This document shows positions 31,234 through 39,660 of a stretch of 64,000 nucleotides of DNA, one piece after another; the stretch's first letter is position 1; each line of letters begins with the position of its first letter. Made by a program: the position numbers and the translations under genes. Below the pieces are notes generated by a model. That model was not told the origin of the DNA. It ran no database searches and saw nothing but the letters and a program-made list of their open reading frames with translations. The stretch is taken from assembly GCF_029892685.1 (NCBI RefSeq), contig NZ_JARXVD010000005.1, positions 1 through 64,000 of the forward strand. The letters are read 5' to 3'. The stretch comes from Mycobacterium sp. OTB74 (GTDB lineage Bacteria; Actinomycetota; Actinomycetes; Mycobacteriales; Mycobacteriaceae).

Positions 31234-31430
31234 ACCAAAATCTTAGGCGATGCAACTAGCGACACCTCCAGACGACACGGCACTACGATCTTTGGACTAT
31301 CTGTCCAGCGATGTCCGGCTAACTCTGGCGGGTATCACCGGAACGCGAGTGACACTATGTACGAGGCCGGGACGTCAACCACGTCCTGCGCATCGCCGAC
31401 TCCAATCCCCACATTCTCAAATTCGTGTCA

Positions 31431-31489
31431 TTTTGGACGTCGGCGTGACATCCATTTTGAGAATGTGACACGCAGTTTGAGAATTGACA
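31431..31489 (-). repeat. right terminal repeats of the element
   Basis: Read leftward, TGTCA boxes start at 31489, 31470 and 31450. The first two units share TTCTCAAA. An inverted copy of CACATTCTCAAA lies at 31410-31421, facing 31456-31467. The 19-base step is the same as at the left end. Confidence 0.75.
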
Positions 31490-31645
31490 AAGGACACCGC
31501 CAAGCTGCGGGTGTTCGTCTCTGAGCGCGGCAAAATCCGGTCGCGGCGGGTGACCGGCCTGACCGTCCAGCAGCAGCGTCAGGTCACCAACGCGATCAAG
31601 AATGCCCGCGAGATTGCGCTGCTGCCCTATTCATCCCGCGACTGA
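31490..31645 (+). pseudogene. rpsR2: 3' part of rpsR2-like S18 gene
   Basis: The frame [20 protein letters not shown], then [11 protein letters not shown] and [13 protein letters not shown], is unmistakably the C-terminal two thirds of ribosomal protein S18, closest to RpsR2. It follows the right end of the inserted element directly. An in-frame TTG at 31484, inside the element end, could give a short peptide, but the N-terminal helix and any native start are gone. The stop overlaps the end of the convergent rhomboid gene by some 15 bases. The C-terminal residues are well kept, so the break may be recent. Confidence 0.88.
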
Positions 31646-32482
31646 CCACCCGAACATCGCCTGCAACTCGTGGGTACGCCAGAGCGTCAGCCCGACGAAC
31701 ACCGCCAGCAACACCACGGTGACGGATATCAGCGCCAACTTTCGTTGTGGCGCAGGGGCATACGCGAATACGGCGGCCACCAGCGTGCCGGTGACCAGCC
31801 CGCCGACATGGCCCTGCCAACTGATCGCCGGCACACCGACCACTGACGGCATAAAGGTGATCGCCAGGTTGATGGCGATGATCACCCCGATGCCGCGAAC
31901 ATCCAGCTGCAGTCGCCGGAACAGCACGAAAGTTGCTCCGAACAAACCAAATATCGCGCCAGACGCACCCGCGGTCGCTGAATTGACCGACGCCAGCAGG
32001 TACACCAGCACCGAACCGCCCAACCCACTGAGGGCATACAGCACGCCGAACCGGAGTCGCCCCAGCCAGTGCTCCAATTGCGGGCCCACCACATACAGCG
32101 CCCACATGTTGAACACGATGTGGGCCAGTCCGTAGTGCAGGAAGGCCGAAGTGACCAACCGATACCACTGCCCCTCGGCCACCCCGGGCACCCACAACAC
32201 AAGATCGGACTGAATTTGCGGAGAGGTCTTCTGCAGCACGAACATCACCGCGTTGACCGCGATCAGCAGATAGGTGAGTACCGGGCGCTGGGCAATCCGC
32301 CCACCGAAATGCGTGTGGGCGCTCTGCACCGAGCGCGCACCTTCCTGCACGCAGTCCGGGCACTGCTGTCCGACGGCGGCCGAATGCATGCACTCCGGGC
32401 AGATCGGCCGGCCGCACCGGGTGCAACTCACGTACGTGGGGCGGTCGGGGTGCCGGTAACAACTCGGCGACGGGACGGTCAT
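31631..32482 (-). CDS. rhomboid intramembrane serine protease with N-terminal zinc motif
   Basis: A 283-residue protein resembling Rv0110. An N-terminal B-box-like zinc region ([20 protein letters not shown], then CPECMH and CPDC) precedes six or seven membrane segments. The catalytic Ser lies in [14 protein letters not shown] (GASG motif, near residue 170) and the His in [11 protein letters not shown] (near 227). It cuts membrane proteins within the bilayer; its substrate is unknown. ATG 32482 with GGAG about ten bases upstream is chosen over an upstream ATG that would overlap tesB. Confidence 0.88.
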   Translation of the reverse strand: MTVPSPSCYRHPDRPTYVSCTRCGRPICPECMHSAAVGQQCPDCVQEGARSVQSAHTHFGGRIAQRPVLTYLLIAVNAVMFVLQKTSPQIQSDLVLWVPGVAEGQWYRLVTSAFLHYGLAHIVFNMWALYVVGPQLEHWLGRLRFGVLYALSGLGGSVLVYLLASVNSATAGASGAIFGLFGATFVLFRRLQLDVRGIGVIIAINLAITFMPSVVGVPAISWQGHVGGLVTGTLVAAVFAYAPAPQRKLALISVTVVLLAVFVGLTLWRTHELQAMFGWSVAG

Positions 32483-32499
32483 CGACACATTTCTCCGGA

Positions 32500-33288
32500 C
32501 TACAGCCGCCACAGGGCTTCCTGGCTGGTGCTGGCGATCAGCACCCCACCAGTGTCATACAGACTGCCGCGCACCAGCCCGCGGGAGTCCGCATTGCCCA
32601 GCGCGATCACCTCGTAGCGGTGCCAGTCCTGCGGCACGAACGGCCGGTGGAACCACACCGCGTGGTCCAGGCTGGCGGCAAACCCGTCGCGCAGACCCGT
32701 GCCGGCCGGACGCGCCACAGGGACCGGCCCGAAATCGGACATGAAGGTCAGCATGCAGGCCCGAATCAGCGGATCGTCCTCGATGTCCGCCTTGGTTCGC
32801 ATCCAGAACGGCGGCACCGCGAACACCGTGTCGTCATCGGGAGTCACCCGGAGCTCGAACCGGTCGGCAAACCCGATGTCCGGAGCCTTCGGGATGGCAT
32901 CGTCCAGTTCGATCCCGATCGGCTCCGGGCGCTGCCAGCACACACCCGGCTCGGGCACATGAAACGACGCGATCATCTCCAGAATGGTCTTGCCGCGCTG
33001 CACCGCGGTGACCCGACGGGTATCGAAGGCTCGGCCGTCACGGGTTCGTTCCACGTGAAACTCGACATTGACGCCATACTGACCACCGCGGACGAAGTAC
33101 AGGTGCAGCGACTGCGGCAGCTTCTCCGGTTCGACCGTGTTGCCGGCCGCGGCCAACGCCTGCGCCGCGATCAGGCCGCCGAACAGCCGTGATCCCGGCC
33201 CACCGCTGGGTTGCGGTGCGATAAATATGTCGCCGGTGCGCTCGAAGTCGAGTAATCGGGCGATCCAGCTTGGCGTTGCGTCACTCAC
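32500..33288 (-). CDS. tesB: acyl-CoA thioesterase II (TesB)
   Basis: A 262-residue double hot-dog thioesterase that hydrolyses acyl-CoA. Visible features are RLFGGLIAAQALAAAGNTV in the first domain, SLHLYFVRGGQYGVNVEFHV, and in the second domain ASLDHAVWFHRPFVPQDW with the catalytic Asp, then SRGLVRGSLYDTGGVLIAST. The length fits a compact TesB. GTG 33288 is chosen; it is 51 bases from the divergent methyltransferase ATG, so both promoters share a short region. The rhomboid gene follows 17 bases after its stop and is probably co-transcribed. Confidence 0.9.
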   Translation of the reverse strand: MSDATPSWIARLLDFERTGDIFIAPQPSGGPGSRLFGGLIAAQALAAAGNTVEPEKLPQSLHLYFVRGGQYGVNVEFHVERTRDGRAFDTRRVTAVQRGKTILEMIASFHVPEPGVCWQRPEPIGIELDDAIPKAPDIGFADRFELRVTPDDDTVFAVPPFWMRTKADIEDDPLIRACMLTFMSDFGPVPVARPAGTGLRDGFAASLDHAVWFHRPFVPQDWHRYEVIALGNADSRGLVRGSLYDTGGVLIASTSQEALWRL

Positions 33289-33339
33289 AACCGGGCAGCG
33301 TATCGGCAGCCTGATTACCCAGCCGCTTAGTCTTGCGTC

Positions 33340-33966
33340 ATGGTTCAACGCCGCGGATTCAACGACTTGATCACGGGTTTCTGGAGCTTGGCTGCTCCGG
33401 CCTATGACACCCAGGTGCTACAGCGGATCGTCTACCAACCCGCGCAGGACGCGGTGCTGAACCAACTGCGGGCGCACGGCGCCCAGAAGATCGCCGATAT
33501 CGGTTGTGGCACTGGTATTTTCGCCGACCGGGTCGAGCGTGAGCTGCACGTCGACGTTACCGGCGTCGACATGGCCGATGGCATGCTGGCGCAGGCCAAG
33601 GCCCGGTCGTCGAAGGTCACCTGGCTGACCGGACCGGCCGAGCAGTTGCCGTTCGAGGACGGTTCCCTGGACGCCGTGGTGACCACCTCGGCGTTCCACT
33701 TCTTCGACCATCCCGCCGCGCTGCGCGAGTTCCATCGGGTGCTGCGCCCGGGCGGGATCGCCGTGGTCACCACCATCAGCCCGCGGCAGATCGGGCCGCT
33801 GCACTCCCTCACCGCCAGCTTGCTGGCACCCGCGCACACGCCGAGTCAGCCGGCTATGAAGCAGCTGTTCGAGGACGCGGGGTTCACGGTGTCCGAGCAG
33901 CATCGGATCGACCGGCCGTGGTGGACGCAGGTCGTCTCGGACCTGCTGACCGTCGGCACCAAGTAG
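33340..33966 (+). CDS. SAM-dependent methyltransferase (class I, UbiE-like)
   Basis: A 208-residue methyltransferase. Motif I is KIADIGCGTGIFADRVE (near residue 50), followed by the acidic VTGVDMADGMLAQAK, motif II AEQLPFEDGSLDAVVTTSAF, and motif III LREFHRVLRPGGIAVVTT. The substrate is unknown. There is no clear ribosome-binding site before the ATG, so the transcript may be nearly leaderless. It heads a rightward group running to 37270. Confidence 0.85.
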   Translation: MVQRRGFNDLITGFWSLAAPAYDTQVLQRIVYQPAQDAVLNQLRAHGAQKIADIGCGTGIFADRVERELHVDVTGVDMADGMLAQAKARSSKVTWLTGPAEQLPFEDGSLDAVVTTSAFHFFDHPAALREFHRVLRPGGIAVVTTISPRQIGPLHSLTASLLAPAHTPSQPAMKQLFEDAGFTVSEQHRIDRPWWTQVVSDLLTVGTK

Positions 33967-34014
33967 CTCGCTGCTGCCTGCTGCTCCTATCCGCCAGCCC
34001 GTAGGCTGGCGATC

Positions 34015-34500
34015 GTGGCCGATCTGCATCCCGACATCGCCGTCCTCGCCCCGCTGCTGGGCACCTGGGCAGGCGCCGGCTCTGGCGAGTACCCGACCAT
34101 CGAACCCTTCGAGTACCTCGAAGAGGTGACCTTCGGGCACGTCGGCAAACCGTTCCTGGCCTACAGCCAGCGGACCCGAGCGGCCGATGACAACCGACCG
34201 CTGCATGCCGAGACCGGGTACCTGCGCGTGCCCTCCCCCGGCCGGATCGAATGGGTGTTGGCACACCCCACCGGGATCACCGAGGTGCTTCAGGGCACCC
34301 TGACGATGGTCGATGGCGGCCTCGAGCTGGACCTGGAGTCATCCGATATCGGCCGTACCGACTCTGCGAAACAGGTTGACGCGCTGCGTCGTCGGTTCCA
34401 ACTCGACGGAGACACCTTGCGTTACGACGTGCAGATGGCCGCGATGGCCCAACCGCTGCAGCACCACCTTGGTGCCACTCTGCACCGGAAGGACGCATGA
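34015..34500 (+). CDS. nitrobindin-like haem-binding beta-barrel protein
   Basis: A 161-residue protein of the nitrobindin family (DUF1794, fatty-acid-binding-protein-like ten-strand barrel), like Rv2717c and Rv0813c. The opening LAPLLGTWAGAGSGEYPTIE carries the GxWxGxG motif. FEYLEEVTFGHVGKPFLAY follows, and the C-terminal PLQHHLGATLHRKD provides the expected haem-ligand His. The family binds ferric haem and can isomerise peroxynitrite. The start is GTG. Its stop overlaps the next ATG as ATGA, so it is coupled to the serine hydrolase. Confidence 0.88.
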   Translation: MADLHPDIAVLAPLLGTWAGAGSGEYPTIEPFEYLEEVTFGHVGKPFLAYSQRTRAADDNRPLHAETGYLRVPSPGRIEWVLAHPTGITEVLQGTLTMVDGGLELDLESSDIGRTDSAKQVDALRRRFQLDGDTLRYDVQMAAMAQPLQHHLGATLHRKDA

Positions 34501-35738
34501 GCACCCTGGAGACAGGACGTATCCGGGTGCCGGCCGATCTGGATTCGGTCACCACGGTCGGCGCCGAGGATCACTCTGAGATTGATCCACAAGCGGCGGA
34601 ACGGATTTGGCAGGCTGCCCGGCACTGGTACTCGGCCGGTATGCATCCCGCCATCCAGGTCTGCGTGCGACGTAACGGGCGGATAGTGGTCGATCGCGCA
34701 ATCGGCCATGCCTGGGGCAACGGACCGGCCGATCCCGTTGACGCAGAACAGGTTCCGGTACGCACCGACACTCCGTTCTGCGTCTACTCAGCGGCCAAGG
34801 CCATCAGTACCACCGTGGTGCACATGCTGGTCGAACGTGGCGAACTCGACCTGGACGGCCGGGTGTGCGACTATCTGCCGACCTACACCAGCCACGGCAA
34901 GGATCGCACCACCGTCCGGCACGTCATCACGCACAGCGCAGGCGTGCCACTGGCTACCGGCCCGCGGCCAGACCTCAAGCGGATGGATGACAGCGACTAC
35001 GCACGGGAGATGCTGGGCCAGCTCAAACCGATCTATCGCCCGGGCCTGATGCACATGTACCACGGGCTGACCTGGGGACCGCTGGTGCGCGAAATCGTCT
35101 CAGCCGCAACCGGACGCAATATTCGGGACATCCTGGCCACGGAAATCCTCGATCCGCTGGGCTTCCGCTGGAGCAATTACGGTGTTGCACCGCAAGATGT
35201 TCCGCTCGTTGCACCAAGTCATGTCACCGGCAAGCCGCTGCCGCCGCCCATGGCAGCCATCTTCCGCAAGGCGGTCGGCGGTAACCCCACCCAGATGATC
35301 CCGTTCAGCAATACCCCGGCGTTCCTCACCAGCGTGGTGCCGTCGACCAGCACGGTGTCCAATGCGTTCGAGTTGTCACGGTTCGCTGAAATCCTCTGCC
35401 GTGGTGGTGAACTCGACGGCGTTCGGGTCATGCAACCGTCGACACTGCAGGCTGCGACCCGGCAGTGCCGGCGGCTACGGCCCGATGTCGCGACCGGATT
35501 GATGCCGATGCGCTGGGGTACCGGGTACATGCTGGGTTCGCGGCGGTTCGGACCGTTCGGCCGGAATTCTCCAGATGCGTTCGGCCACACCGGGTTGACG
35601 GATATCGCGGTATGGGCTGACCCGTCGCGGGCATTGTCGGTGGCGGTGGTCAGCAGCGGCAAGCCGGGCAACCATCCTGAGTCCAAGCGGTATCCGGCTC
35701 TGCTGGACCGCATCACAGTGGAGTTCGCCCGATCATGA
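34497..35738 (+). CDS. serine hydrolase, beta-lactamase/LipE-type
   Basis: A 413-residue PBP-like hydrolase. SxxK is in FCVYSAAKAISTTVVHM (near residue 100), the second motif is MYHGLTWGPLVREI (near 187), and the third is AFGHTGLTDIAVW (near 362), replacing KTG by HTG as in mycobacterial LipE/LipD esterases. There is no signal peptide. It overlaps nitrobindin upstream and the carboxyltransferase downstream, each by ATGA, so all three are made in a fixed chain. Its substrate is unknown. Confidence 0.85.
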   Translation: MSTLETGRIRVPADLDSVTTVGAEDHSEIDPQAAERIWQAARHWYSAGMHPAIQVCVRRNGRIVVDRAIGHAWGNGPADPVDAEQVPVRTDTPFCVYSAAKAISTTVVHMLVERGELDLDGRVCDYLPTYTSHGKDRTTVRHVITHSAGVPLATGPRPDLKRMDDSDYAREMLGQLKPIYRPGLMHMYHGLTWGPLVREIVSAATGRNIRDILATEILDPLGFRWSNYGVAPQDVPLVAPSHVTGKPLPPPMAAIFRKAVGGNPTQMIPFSNTPAFLTSVVPSTSTVSNAFELSRFAEILCRGGELDGVRVMQPSTLQAATRQCRRLRPDVATGLMPMRWGTGYMLGSRRFGPFGRNSPDAFGHTGLTDIAVWADPSRALSVAVVSSGKPGNHPESKRYPALLDRITVEFARS

Positions 35739-37270
35739 CGCTGCGCGATGACCACGCCGAGCTACTTCGCCGCCGTGCGCTGACCGAAGACGCCGCTCGT
35801 CCCGAAGCTGTCCAGCGCCGCCATAACGCGGGGGGACGCACTGCGCGCGAGAACATCACCGACTTGATCGACGCCGGCAGCTTTGTCGAGTACGGCAGGT
35901 TCGTGATAGCCGCTCAACGCCAACGTCGTTCCGTCGATGACCTGATCTCCCGCACCCCGGCCGACGGCCTGGTCGCCGGCACCGCCCAGGTGGACGGACA
36001 ACCGTGCGCGGTGCTGTCCTACGACTACACGGTGCTGGCCGGGACCCAGGGCGCGCTGGGACACCTCAAGAAGGACCGGTTGTTTGATCTCATCGAGCGG
36101 ATGAAACTGCCGACTGTCTTCTTCGCTGAGGGCGGCGGCGGGCGGCCCGGGGACACCGACCATCCCACTGTGTCGTCGCTGAATGTCCGGGCATTCAAAT
36201 TGTGGGCCTCGTTATCCGGTGTGGTGCCGCGGATTTCGGTGGTCAAAGGCCGCTGCTTCGCCGGAAATGCGGTGATCGCCGGGTGCTCGGATCTGATCGT
36301 CGCCACTGCGGACACCTCTATCGGGATGGGCGGCCCTGCCATGATCGCCGGTGGCGGTCTTGGTGACGTCGCTCCCGATGCGGTCGGCCCGATCTCCGTG
36401 CAGGCGCCCAACGGTGTGGTCGACGTGGTGGTGCCCGACGAAGCCGAGGCAGTGACCGTCACCAAGCGACTGTTGGGCTACTTCCGGGGGCCCGGCGAAC
36501 CTGGCACCGCTGCAGATCAAACCACCTTGCGCACAATGGTTCCCGAACGCGCTCGACGCGCTTATCAGGCGGGCCCCATCATCGAAACCCTGGCCGACGA
36601 GGGTTCGGTCACGTTCCTTCGGGAGAAATTCGCGCCCGAGATGGTGACCGCGCTGGCCCGCATCGAAGGCCGGCCGGTCGGCGTGGTGGCCAACAACACC
36701 ATGGTGATGGCCGGTGCAATCACCGCCGACGCCTCCGACAAAGCCGCGCGGTTTCTGCAGTTGTGCGACGTGTTCGGCATTCCGGTCGTCTCTCTGGTCG
36801 ACTGCCCGGGCTACATGGTCGGCCCGGCGGCCGAAGCAGAAGCGCTGGTCCGCCGCGGTTCACGGCTACTGGTCGCCGGGGCTGCGCTGCGGGTGCCGCT
36901 GATCGCGGTGATCCTGCGCCGTGGTTACGGCCTTGGTGCACAAGCGATGTGCGGCGGAAGTCTGCACGAGCCGCTGCTGACCGTGGCATGGCCGGGGGCA
37001 CACCTCGGCCCGATGGGGCTGGAAGGCGCCGTCCGACTGGGTCTGCGCAAAGAACTGGAAGCCATCGCCGACGATGCTGCGCGTGAGGAGGCGGTACAGC
37101 AGGCCACCGCCGCGGCCCAGGCCAACGCCGCCGCACTCAATGCGGCGTCGATGTTCGAGATCGACGACGTCATAGATCCTGCCGAGACCAGGTCCCTCAT
37201 CGCAGCGACCCTGGCCGCGGCTGAGCCAGCAGGCTTGGCACCACCACGGCGGTTCGTCGACACCTGGTGA
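35735..37270 (+). CDS. acyl-CoA carboxylase carboxyltransferase (AccD-like)
   Basis: A 511-residue carboxyltransferase beta subunit. It transfers the carboxyl group from biotin to an acyl-CoA. The N-domain oxyanion region is FFAEGGGGRPGDTDHPT, with GRCFAGNAVIAGCSDLIVAT. The C-domain has GITADASDKAARF-like sequence, LVDCPGYMVGPAAEAEALV and the second oxyanion region RRGYGLGAQAMCGGS. No biotin-carboxylase subunit is next to it, so it must pair with an AccA encoded elsewhere. The acyl chain preference is unknown. It is the last gene of the coupled rightward group and is followed by a hairpin. Confidence 0.88.
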   Translation: MTLRDDHAELLRRRALTEDAARPEAVQRRHNAGGRTARENITDLIDAGSFVEYGRFVIAAQRQRRSVDDLISRTPADGLVAGTAQVDGQPCAVLSYDYTVLAGTQGALGHLKKDRLFDLIERMKLPTVFFAEGGGGRPGDTDHPTVSSLNVRAFKLWASLSGVVPRISVVKGRCFAGNAVIAGCSDLIVATADTSIGMGGPAMIAGGGLGDVAPDAVGPISVQAPNGVVDVVVPDEAEAVTVTKRLLGYFRGPGEPGTAADQTTLRTMVPERARRAYQAGPIIETLADEGSVTFLREKFAPEMVTALARIEGRPVGVVANNTMVMAGAITADASDKAARFLQLCDVFGIPVVSLVDCPGYMVGPAAEAEALVRRGSRLLVAGAALRVPLIAVILRRGYGLGAQAMCGGSLHEPLLTVAWPGAHLGPMGLEGAVRLGLRKELEAIADDAAREEAVQQATAAAQANAAALNAASMFEIDDVIDPAETRSLIAATLAAAEPAGLAPPRRFVDTW

Positions 37271-37332
37271 AAGTGTGAAAGTGGGCGCGGCTAGCGCTCG
37301 GCGCTGTCCCCGTACAACTTCCGTCCAGAGTC

Positions 37333-37365
37333 GTCAACTTTCTCTGACCGTCAAGGAAAGTTGAC
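37333..37365. terminator. hairpin between convergent genes
   Basis: GTCAACTTTC (37333-37342) and GAAAGTTGAC (37356-37365) form a perfect 10-base stem with a 13-base loop, 62 bases after the carboxyltransferase stop. The rest of this 216-base gap shows no gene. Confidence 0.5.
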
Positions 37366-37486
37366 ACCTTCAAATCGAAAGTGCCACAACAGGACCGCGG
37401 GCCGAGCACTTGGAGCCTCCGTTGACCCTGCTTCCACGGCGATATTTGTCGAGTACGCGGCGCCGCCACCGCAGAGTCAATGGGGT

Positions 37487-38590
37487 TCAATCGCGCACGC
37501 CGCGGTACAGCGCGCGGCGCACCACCATTCGTTGCAGTACCGGGTCGACCGTCCAAGCCGGGAATCGGAGGGCCTGGCCCCACGGCGTGAACACCTCCAG
37601 CCCATCAGGCTGTGGGCCGAGCACCGATCCCCAGCGGACGGCCGGCGGCCGGTAACGCCGAAGTCTTCGAGACTCGAATTCGGCCAGGATGTTTCGGGCT
37701 ACGAGCGCGCCGCCACCATTGCGGGCCGAGGTCCGCAGCGGATCGGTGGCCGCGACATCACCGACCGAGTAGACCCCGGGGTAACCAGGCACCTGCAACT
37801 GCGGGGTAACCCGGACGAACCCGTCGTCGTCAAGGACATCGAGTGGTAGCCAACCGGTGTTGGGCAGCACCCTGCCAACTGCCCAGAGCACCGCATCGGC
37901 TTCGGACGGCGGTTGTCCGGTGCTGAATCCAATTGGTCCACTTGTTATTTCATCGTGGTCGGCGGGCAACACCGCACGATGACCCGGGTGCAAACGGACG
38001 CCGGCTTCGGTCAACCGGTGCTCGATCCGCTCCCTGGTCCCGGGATGGTAACCGGGCAGTACCTCGGCGCCAGGGAAGTACAGGTCAATCCGCTTGTCCG
38101 ACAACGTGCGGGCCAGGTTCGCCGCAGAGCTCACCGCGGCAACCCCACCTCCCACTATGGCGATCCGATCGGCCCGAGCCAGCCGCTGGTGGGTGGCAGT
38201 CAGATCCGCAGCCACCGCATCTGCCGACTGCACGTTCGGCTGACGCCAGAAGCCGTTGCTGGTACCGGTCGAGATGACCAGGGCATCGAACGGCTCGTTG
38301 GTCTCGGTGCCGTCGGCTGTGGCGACCGAGACGGTACGGGCGGTCAGATCAGCACCGGTCAACGCGCCGTGGACAATCCGCACCGAGTCCAAGCCACGGA
38401 AGCGGCGGAATCCGATCAGGTAGTCCCGAGCCCAGTCATCCGGACGGGACACCCGTAGACCGAGTTCCTGTCCGCTGACCAGCCCTTGCTTGGTCGAGAT
38501 TCCGACGACGTCGGCGCGCCCGGCCAGCCGGATTGCGGCCAGTATCCCGGTGTCGCCTAGGCCGGCGACAACGATTCGTTTGCGGGTCAC
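37487..38590 (-). CDS. FAD-dependent pyridine nucleotide oxidoreductase (NDH-2-like)
   Basis: A 367-residue two-dinucleotide-binding flavoprotein. The FAD motif is RIVVAGLGDTGILAAIRLAG, the NAD(P) motif is RIAIVGGGVAAVSSAANLAR (near residue 143), and the second FAD motif is VPGYPGVYSVGDVAATDP (near 275). No membrane anchor or redox-active CxxxxC pair is visible, so it is more like NDH-2/FSP1-type quinone or ferredoxin reductases than disulfide reductases. It starts with GTG, one base overlapping the stop of an SDR fragment, and is downstream of a TetR gene. Confidence 0.8.
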   Translation of the reverse strand: MTRKRIVVAGLGDTGILAAIRLAGRADVVGISTKQGLVSGQELGLRVSRPDDWARDYLIGFRRFRGLDSVRIVHGALTGADLTARTVSVATADGTETNEPFDALVISTGTSNGFWRQPNVQSADAVAADLTATHQRLARADRIAIVGGGVAAVSSAANLARTLSDKRIDLYFPGAEVLPGYHPGTRERIEHRLTEAGVRLHPGHRAVLPADHDEITSGPIGFSTGQPPSEADAVLWAVGRVLPNTGWLPLDVLDDDGFVRVTPQLQVPGYPGVYSVGDVAATDPLRTSARNGGGALVARNILAEFESRRLRRYRPPAVRWGSVLGPQPDGLEVFTPWGQALRFPAWTVDPVLQRMVVRRALYRGVRD

Positions 38591-38865
38591 TACGGGGTAC
38601 CACGGTTCAGGGCAGGATCGACGTCCGGGAGTTGTTGCGTGAGATGGTCGACGCCCTCGGCCGTGGTGACATCTGCGGCGACGCCGGCCACGTCGGTCAG
38701 GCCTCGGCCGGTCACCTCCGCCACGGCTGCCTTGACCCGCTCCTCATTGCGGCCGTTGACCACCACCCGCGCGGCGCTGCGGCCCAACCCCTCGGCGATG
38801 GCCACTCCGATGCCCTGGGTGGACCCGGTCACCAACGCGGTTTTTCCGGTCAGATCGATGTGCAC
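38590..38865 (-). pseudogene. truncated SDR dehydrogenase
   Basis: Only the first 91 residues of a short-chain dehydrogenase remain. TGKTALVTGSTQGIGVAIAE and the beta-alpha-beta fold are good, up to VDHLTQQLPDVD, where the normal LVNNAG should follow. Instead the frame runs out in PALNRGTP and a TAG. The whole catalytic half (Ser-Tyr-Lys) is missing. The stop overlaps the next gene's GTG by one base (TAGTG), so a deletion seems to have fused this stump to the oxidoreductase, and it may still help translate it. The start ATG at 38865 is kept. Confidence 0.8.
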
Positions 38866-38944
38866 AGTCGTACCTCCGTGGTTTCACTGGTCAAGCAGAA
38901 CGCTAGCGGCCCGCTAGGCATTTCAGTAGCGTCTGGCGGCCAGA

Positions 38945-39565
38945 TCAGGCGGCGTAGGCCCGCAAAAAGGCTGCCGCACCCGCGACCGCGCGCTCTCTGA
39001 TCCGCGTCTGATCGATCTCCGGGATGAACATGCCGCGGTCGAGGTCGGCGCCCATCACCAAGAAGGCGAAATGCTCCGCAGCCAGCGATGGATCGTTCGG
39101 CCGAAGCAGGCCACGGTCGGCGAGGCTGCCGAACAGATCGGCCAGCGCTCGCATGACCGCTTCCGGAGCCCGATTTCGGTATTGCGCCACCAGGTCCGGG
39201 AACCGAGACGACTCCATCACCAACAGCCGCCGCAGCGGTAGCACTCTGGTGAGCAAAACGGCTTCTGCCAACCGGACGGCGATCGCGGGTAGTTCCGCCA
39301 AAGGTTCGGCCACTGCGCGCACATCGGTGGCCAGATCGGCGCTAAACCGCTCGGCAATCGAGATTGACTGCAGGACGGTCGCCCGGAACAGGGCTTCCTT
39401 GTCGTTGTAAAGGTTGTAGATGGTGCGCTTGACGACTCCGGCGCGCGCCGCGACCTGCTCGACAGTGGCACCCTGGTAACCCAGTTCGATGAACACCTGC
39501 CCGGCCGCATCCAGTATCAGTGCCCGCGATCGCGTCACCCTGGGATCCTCGCCGTCCGTTGGCAT
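38945..39565 (-). CDS. TetR-family regulator
   Basis: A 206-residue repressor-type protein. The N-terminal helix-turn-helix reads ILDAAGQVFIELGYQGATVE, then QVAARAGVVKRTIYNLYNDK, which is typical of TetR. The helical C-terminal part would bind a small ligand. It is divergent from a DUF998 membrane protein, and an imperfect 24-base palindrome lies between them. The SDR remnant and flavoprotein follow on its own strand, so both directions may be under its control. Confidence 0.88.
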   Translation of the reverse strand: MPTDGEDPRVTRSRALILDAAGQVFIELGYQGATVEQVAARAGVVKRTIYNLYNDKEALFRATVLQSISIAERFSADLATDVRAVAEPLAELPAIAVRLAEAVLLTRVLPLRRLLVMESSRFPDLVAQYRNRAPEAVMRALADLFGSLADRGLLRPNDPSLAAEHFAFLVMGADLDRGMFIPEIDQTRIRERAVAGAAAFLRAYAA

Positions 39566-39611
39566 TCCACCTTCCCCGAGCCACGCACTTGCATCGCCAA
39601 CCCTTGCACAA

Positions 39612-39635
39612 TTAGTGTACTGATAAGTGCACTAA
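39612..39635. promoter_or_regulatory. TetR operator candidate
   Basis: The 24-base sequence with outer arms TTAGTG and CACTAA is palindromic at 20 of 24 positions. It lies 46 bases before the TetR start and 25 before the divergent start. Confidence 0.6.
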
Positions 39636-39660
39636 TACACTCACGAGTGCAGGAGTTGCG

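Larger units (their letters stand above)
30162..31489. mobile_element. 1328-bp non-autonomous element carrying a GH16 gene
   Basis: The left end begins TGTCAGTTCTCGACCAGAG and is followed at once by another TGTCA. Read inward from 31489, the right end begins TGTCAATTCTCAAACTGCG, again followed by TGTCA. The ends agree at 18 of the first 24 positions. Flanking five-base sequences are GAGGA (30157-30161) and AAGGA (31490-31494), a target duplication with one change. Both flanks are rpsR2 sequence, and removing the element with one flank copy restores the frame. The only gene inside is the GH16 hydrolase; no transposase is present. Tandem TGTCA end repeats recall IS21-type ends, but the family is not proven. 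It resembles a mobile insertion cassette that needs a transposase in trans. Confidence 0.8.

Noticed and set aside
31410..31467. Terminator hairpin after GH16 or rhomboid
   Set aside because: The inverted CACATTCTCAAA copies are part of the terminal repeat set of the inserted element and lie upstream, not downstream, of the GH16 gene.
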